Assembly (NCBI GenBank): GCA_013397455.1
Contig: VYZB01000210.1
Coordinates: forward strand, 101,644 to 165,643
From: Crotophaga sulcirostris
Lineage: Eukaryota; Chordata; Aves; Cuculiformes; Crotophagidae
Direction: 5' to 3'
DNA: 64,000 nucleotides
Shown here: piece by piece, positions 61,745 to 64,000 of the stretch
Numbering within the stretch: position 1 is the first letter of the stretch
How the letters are laid out: every line of letters begins with the position of its first letter
Notes under the pieces: generated by a model
Databases searched by the model: none
Told to the model about the DNA's origin: nothing
Seen by the model: the letters and a program-made list of their open reading frames with translations, nothing else
Translations under genes and position numbers: made by a program

Positions 61745-63873
61745 TGAGACATTAAATTAATCTTTGTGTGAAAAGTCTGTGGAAAAAGGAGGACTGATTG
61801 AATGAGAGTTTTGTTGACGTAATCCCATGCAGAAGCCATTCACTTCACCAGTCAGATGAAACTGGAGACTTATGTGTTTTCTAATAATTTTTTTAAAAAA
61901 TCTGTTTTCATCTCTGCTGGAAAGGAAAGTTTTAAATAGAGATAAGCATAGGCTATCAGCTGGTATTTAGTGTTGTTTGCAAAACTTTGTGTGGCCTGAA
62001 CGAGTGATGGTGAATTTATTTGGAGACATTTGATGGCCAATCTACTTGCATTAAGACTTCTTAAACTGCCACACAGCTGAAGGTGAATGTCTATGAGATA
62101 AATATGTCTGCAAAAGTGCTATTAGCCTGAGTGAGACATCTGGCTATTTCCTCTGGCCTGAACAGTGCTTGATATTAGTAAGTTATTTCTGTTTAGCAAA
62201 ATAAATTTTTCTCATTACATTTTTCCTTTTTTTTTTTCACAGCCTTGGGTACATTTTCCTGTTGCCTTGGCAAGTGGGTCAAACTCCTTGTCTTTTACTC
62301 TCCTAGTTTCAATAGCCTGATCACTACCAATTTTTTGGTAGTGTAGCATGTGTAACATTTTCTTCCACATACTTTATTGAGGATGGATGTTGGATCCTGA
62401 CTTTTTGGCTGGGGTTGACCAGCAGAACAAAAGGAAGGAAGATCTGTCCAGTTCCTGATGAAAAAATGAAATTAGCAGATGTTGAGGATTTAGTTTGAAA
62501 ATATTCTCCCTCCTATGAGAGAAATACCCTAATTTAAAACCAAGGTAAAAAAAAGAAAGACAACAGACTGCTTTCTGGTATAATCTCCTTTTCAGTACTG
62601 CCATTTTTAATCTTTGTTTTCTTCTTTCTCTAGTTCATGTTAATCCCACAGATGCTCAGGAGACTGGGACATACATAGCAAGGTCTATTGGTCCTTTCCT
62701 TTGCTTTGTTGCAAAGAAGGACATAGTGAGCTAGGTGGTAATCCTAATTCCTGTCCTCTCTTTTTCATTGTCCTCAGAGAAAAACCTCCATTTCCTATTT
62801 CCCAATCAGACGTGGTATTTTGCTGCTTTTGGATCATTGCCTCTGTGAGGGTACAGGACAGGCCTTCACTGGGGCGAATAAACACTCCCTGATGAAAAGG
62901 ATGGTGGTCCTTGCGTCATTTTCACAAAAATTCATTATCATCACATGATGAAATTAGAAAAAAAATTATGAAGGTTGCAGAAAGAGACATGCGGCCTAGT
63001 TTATGCAGCTACATAAGGTCTGGGAATGTGACTTTCTACCAATCTCTCTTCTGTCTCCTTGTTTTCAGGATCCATCAGGGTACAATCTGAACCATTTCAC
63101 TTCAGAGCTCCTATTTTAGTTGCTCTTGTTCTTCTTTTTCACCGGACTTCCAGCTCATTGTCTGATCTTAGCTCCCCTCAACTTATTCTCTTTGTATTTT
63201 GTATGACAGAAGGAAGTATTTTTGGCTGACCTCTATACTTACAAAGAGCTGAATTATTTTGATGGCACCATAAGAGAAATTCAGCCTGAAGGGATTGCCT
63301 AGTGTGGAAAAAAATCAGATAACCCTTCTGAGAGAGAAAAATGAACGCAGGGTCCTATGATGAAAAATATCATGCAAGGTTAAGGCAGGCAGAACAACTT
63401 TAGAAATCTGAAATTAAAATCTGCCTTGTAAGTCCTACAGGAGGTAAGGTATGTCTGATCTCCAGGAAACGCTGCACACCGTCTCTTTTACCATCACTTC
63501 TACTTTTGCAAGCAAGATGTCCCAAAGTCCCTGGACAGTCCCCCTCTACCTGCTTTCTCTGTCATCCTGAAGTAAAATCTAGTTGCAGAAAGGTAAAAAA
63601 AAATGTAAACTGATGAACAAGCAAATCAAGACAATTTCATGCCTAAGATGGATTTTCAAATGCCAAAAGAAGTCATCAAGTCCATGAATACTGCTTTGAA
63701 GCCATTCTGGGGCTTTAGGTGCTGTGAGAGATATTCTGGTGAAGGGTACCAGTATAATAAACTAAAACTGATAGCCTCGATTTTTATGAATTATGTGAGT
63801 TGCACATTGTCCTAAGGTTAGAGGAAATGTGACTTACTGAGTTTTATTGATGCCCCTTCCTTTTGTTTTTTTT
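61745..63873. other. intergenic, nothing recognised
   Basis: Single-copy-looking sequence with one T7A6 junction (61888-61900). No gene, transposon or structured element is recognised. Confidence 0.5.
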
Positions 63874-64000
63874 TCCTCTCCTCTCCTCTCCTCTCCTCTC
63901 CCTCCTCCTCTCCTTTTTTTGTCATCTCTTCTCTTCACTTCTCTTCGCTTCTCCTCTCCTTTTTTTTCTTCTCTTCTCTTCTCTTCTCTTCTCTTCTCTT
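63874..64000 (+). repeat. polypyrimidine pentamer arrays running off the window edge
   Basis: A T-rich lead-in is followed by CTCCT units (63875-63901). Interrupted CT-rich sequence follows, then CTCTT units from about 63968 to the last base. Almost every base is C or T on the + strand. The right end of the array lies outside the window. Confidence 0.93.

Overview
The window is vertebrate nuclear DNA, most likely from a bird. The main reason is a dense scatter of CR1 LINE 3' ends with avian octamer tails (ATTCTATG and ATACTGTG types). There are no Alu, L1 or B1-like elements. One exon is bounded by a canonical splice acceptor, and long AT-rich non-coding stretches are otherwise free of genes. 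I see no bacterial, organellar or intact viral gene, no CRISPR array, no tRNA and no rRNA.

The only convincing protein-coding sequence is the terminal coding exon of a chloride intracellular channel gene, best matched to CLIC5, at 1386-1553 on the + strand. Positions 1-1385 are the end of its last intron. From 1554 onward lies the 3'UTR, with candidate polyadenylation signals at 2919 and 4305 and an AU-rich element at 3518-3538. Everything beyond about 4.3 kb looks intergenic. In human, CLIC5 converges tail-to-tail on RUNX2. If that order holds here, the rest of the window is part of the CLIC5-RUNX2 interval, which I infer rather than see.

The intergenic part holds about fourteen recognisable retroelement remnants. 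Nine are avian CR1 3' ends in both orientations, in at least two cohorts. One is a much older CR1/L3-like fragment (11.0 kb). Three are CORE-SINE/L2-type relics (10.2, 24.2 and 44.6 kb). One is a probable solo LTR flanked by a 5-bp target duplication (37.96-38.10 kb). Simple repeats include a mixed 9/11-bp minisatellite at 0.87 kb, several microsatellites, a C15 tract, and two adjacent polypyrimidine pentamer arrays running off the right edge.

Several blocks keep many CpGs against a CpG-poor background (8.5-9.0, 16.1-16.5 and 47.0-47.3 kb). They are the best candidates for conserved regulatory elements. I did not find a clear previously undescribed system. The open reading frames outside the CLIC5 exon have the length and composition expected by chance.
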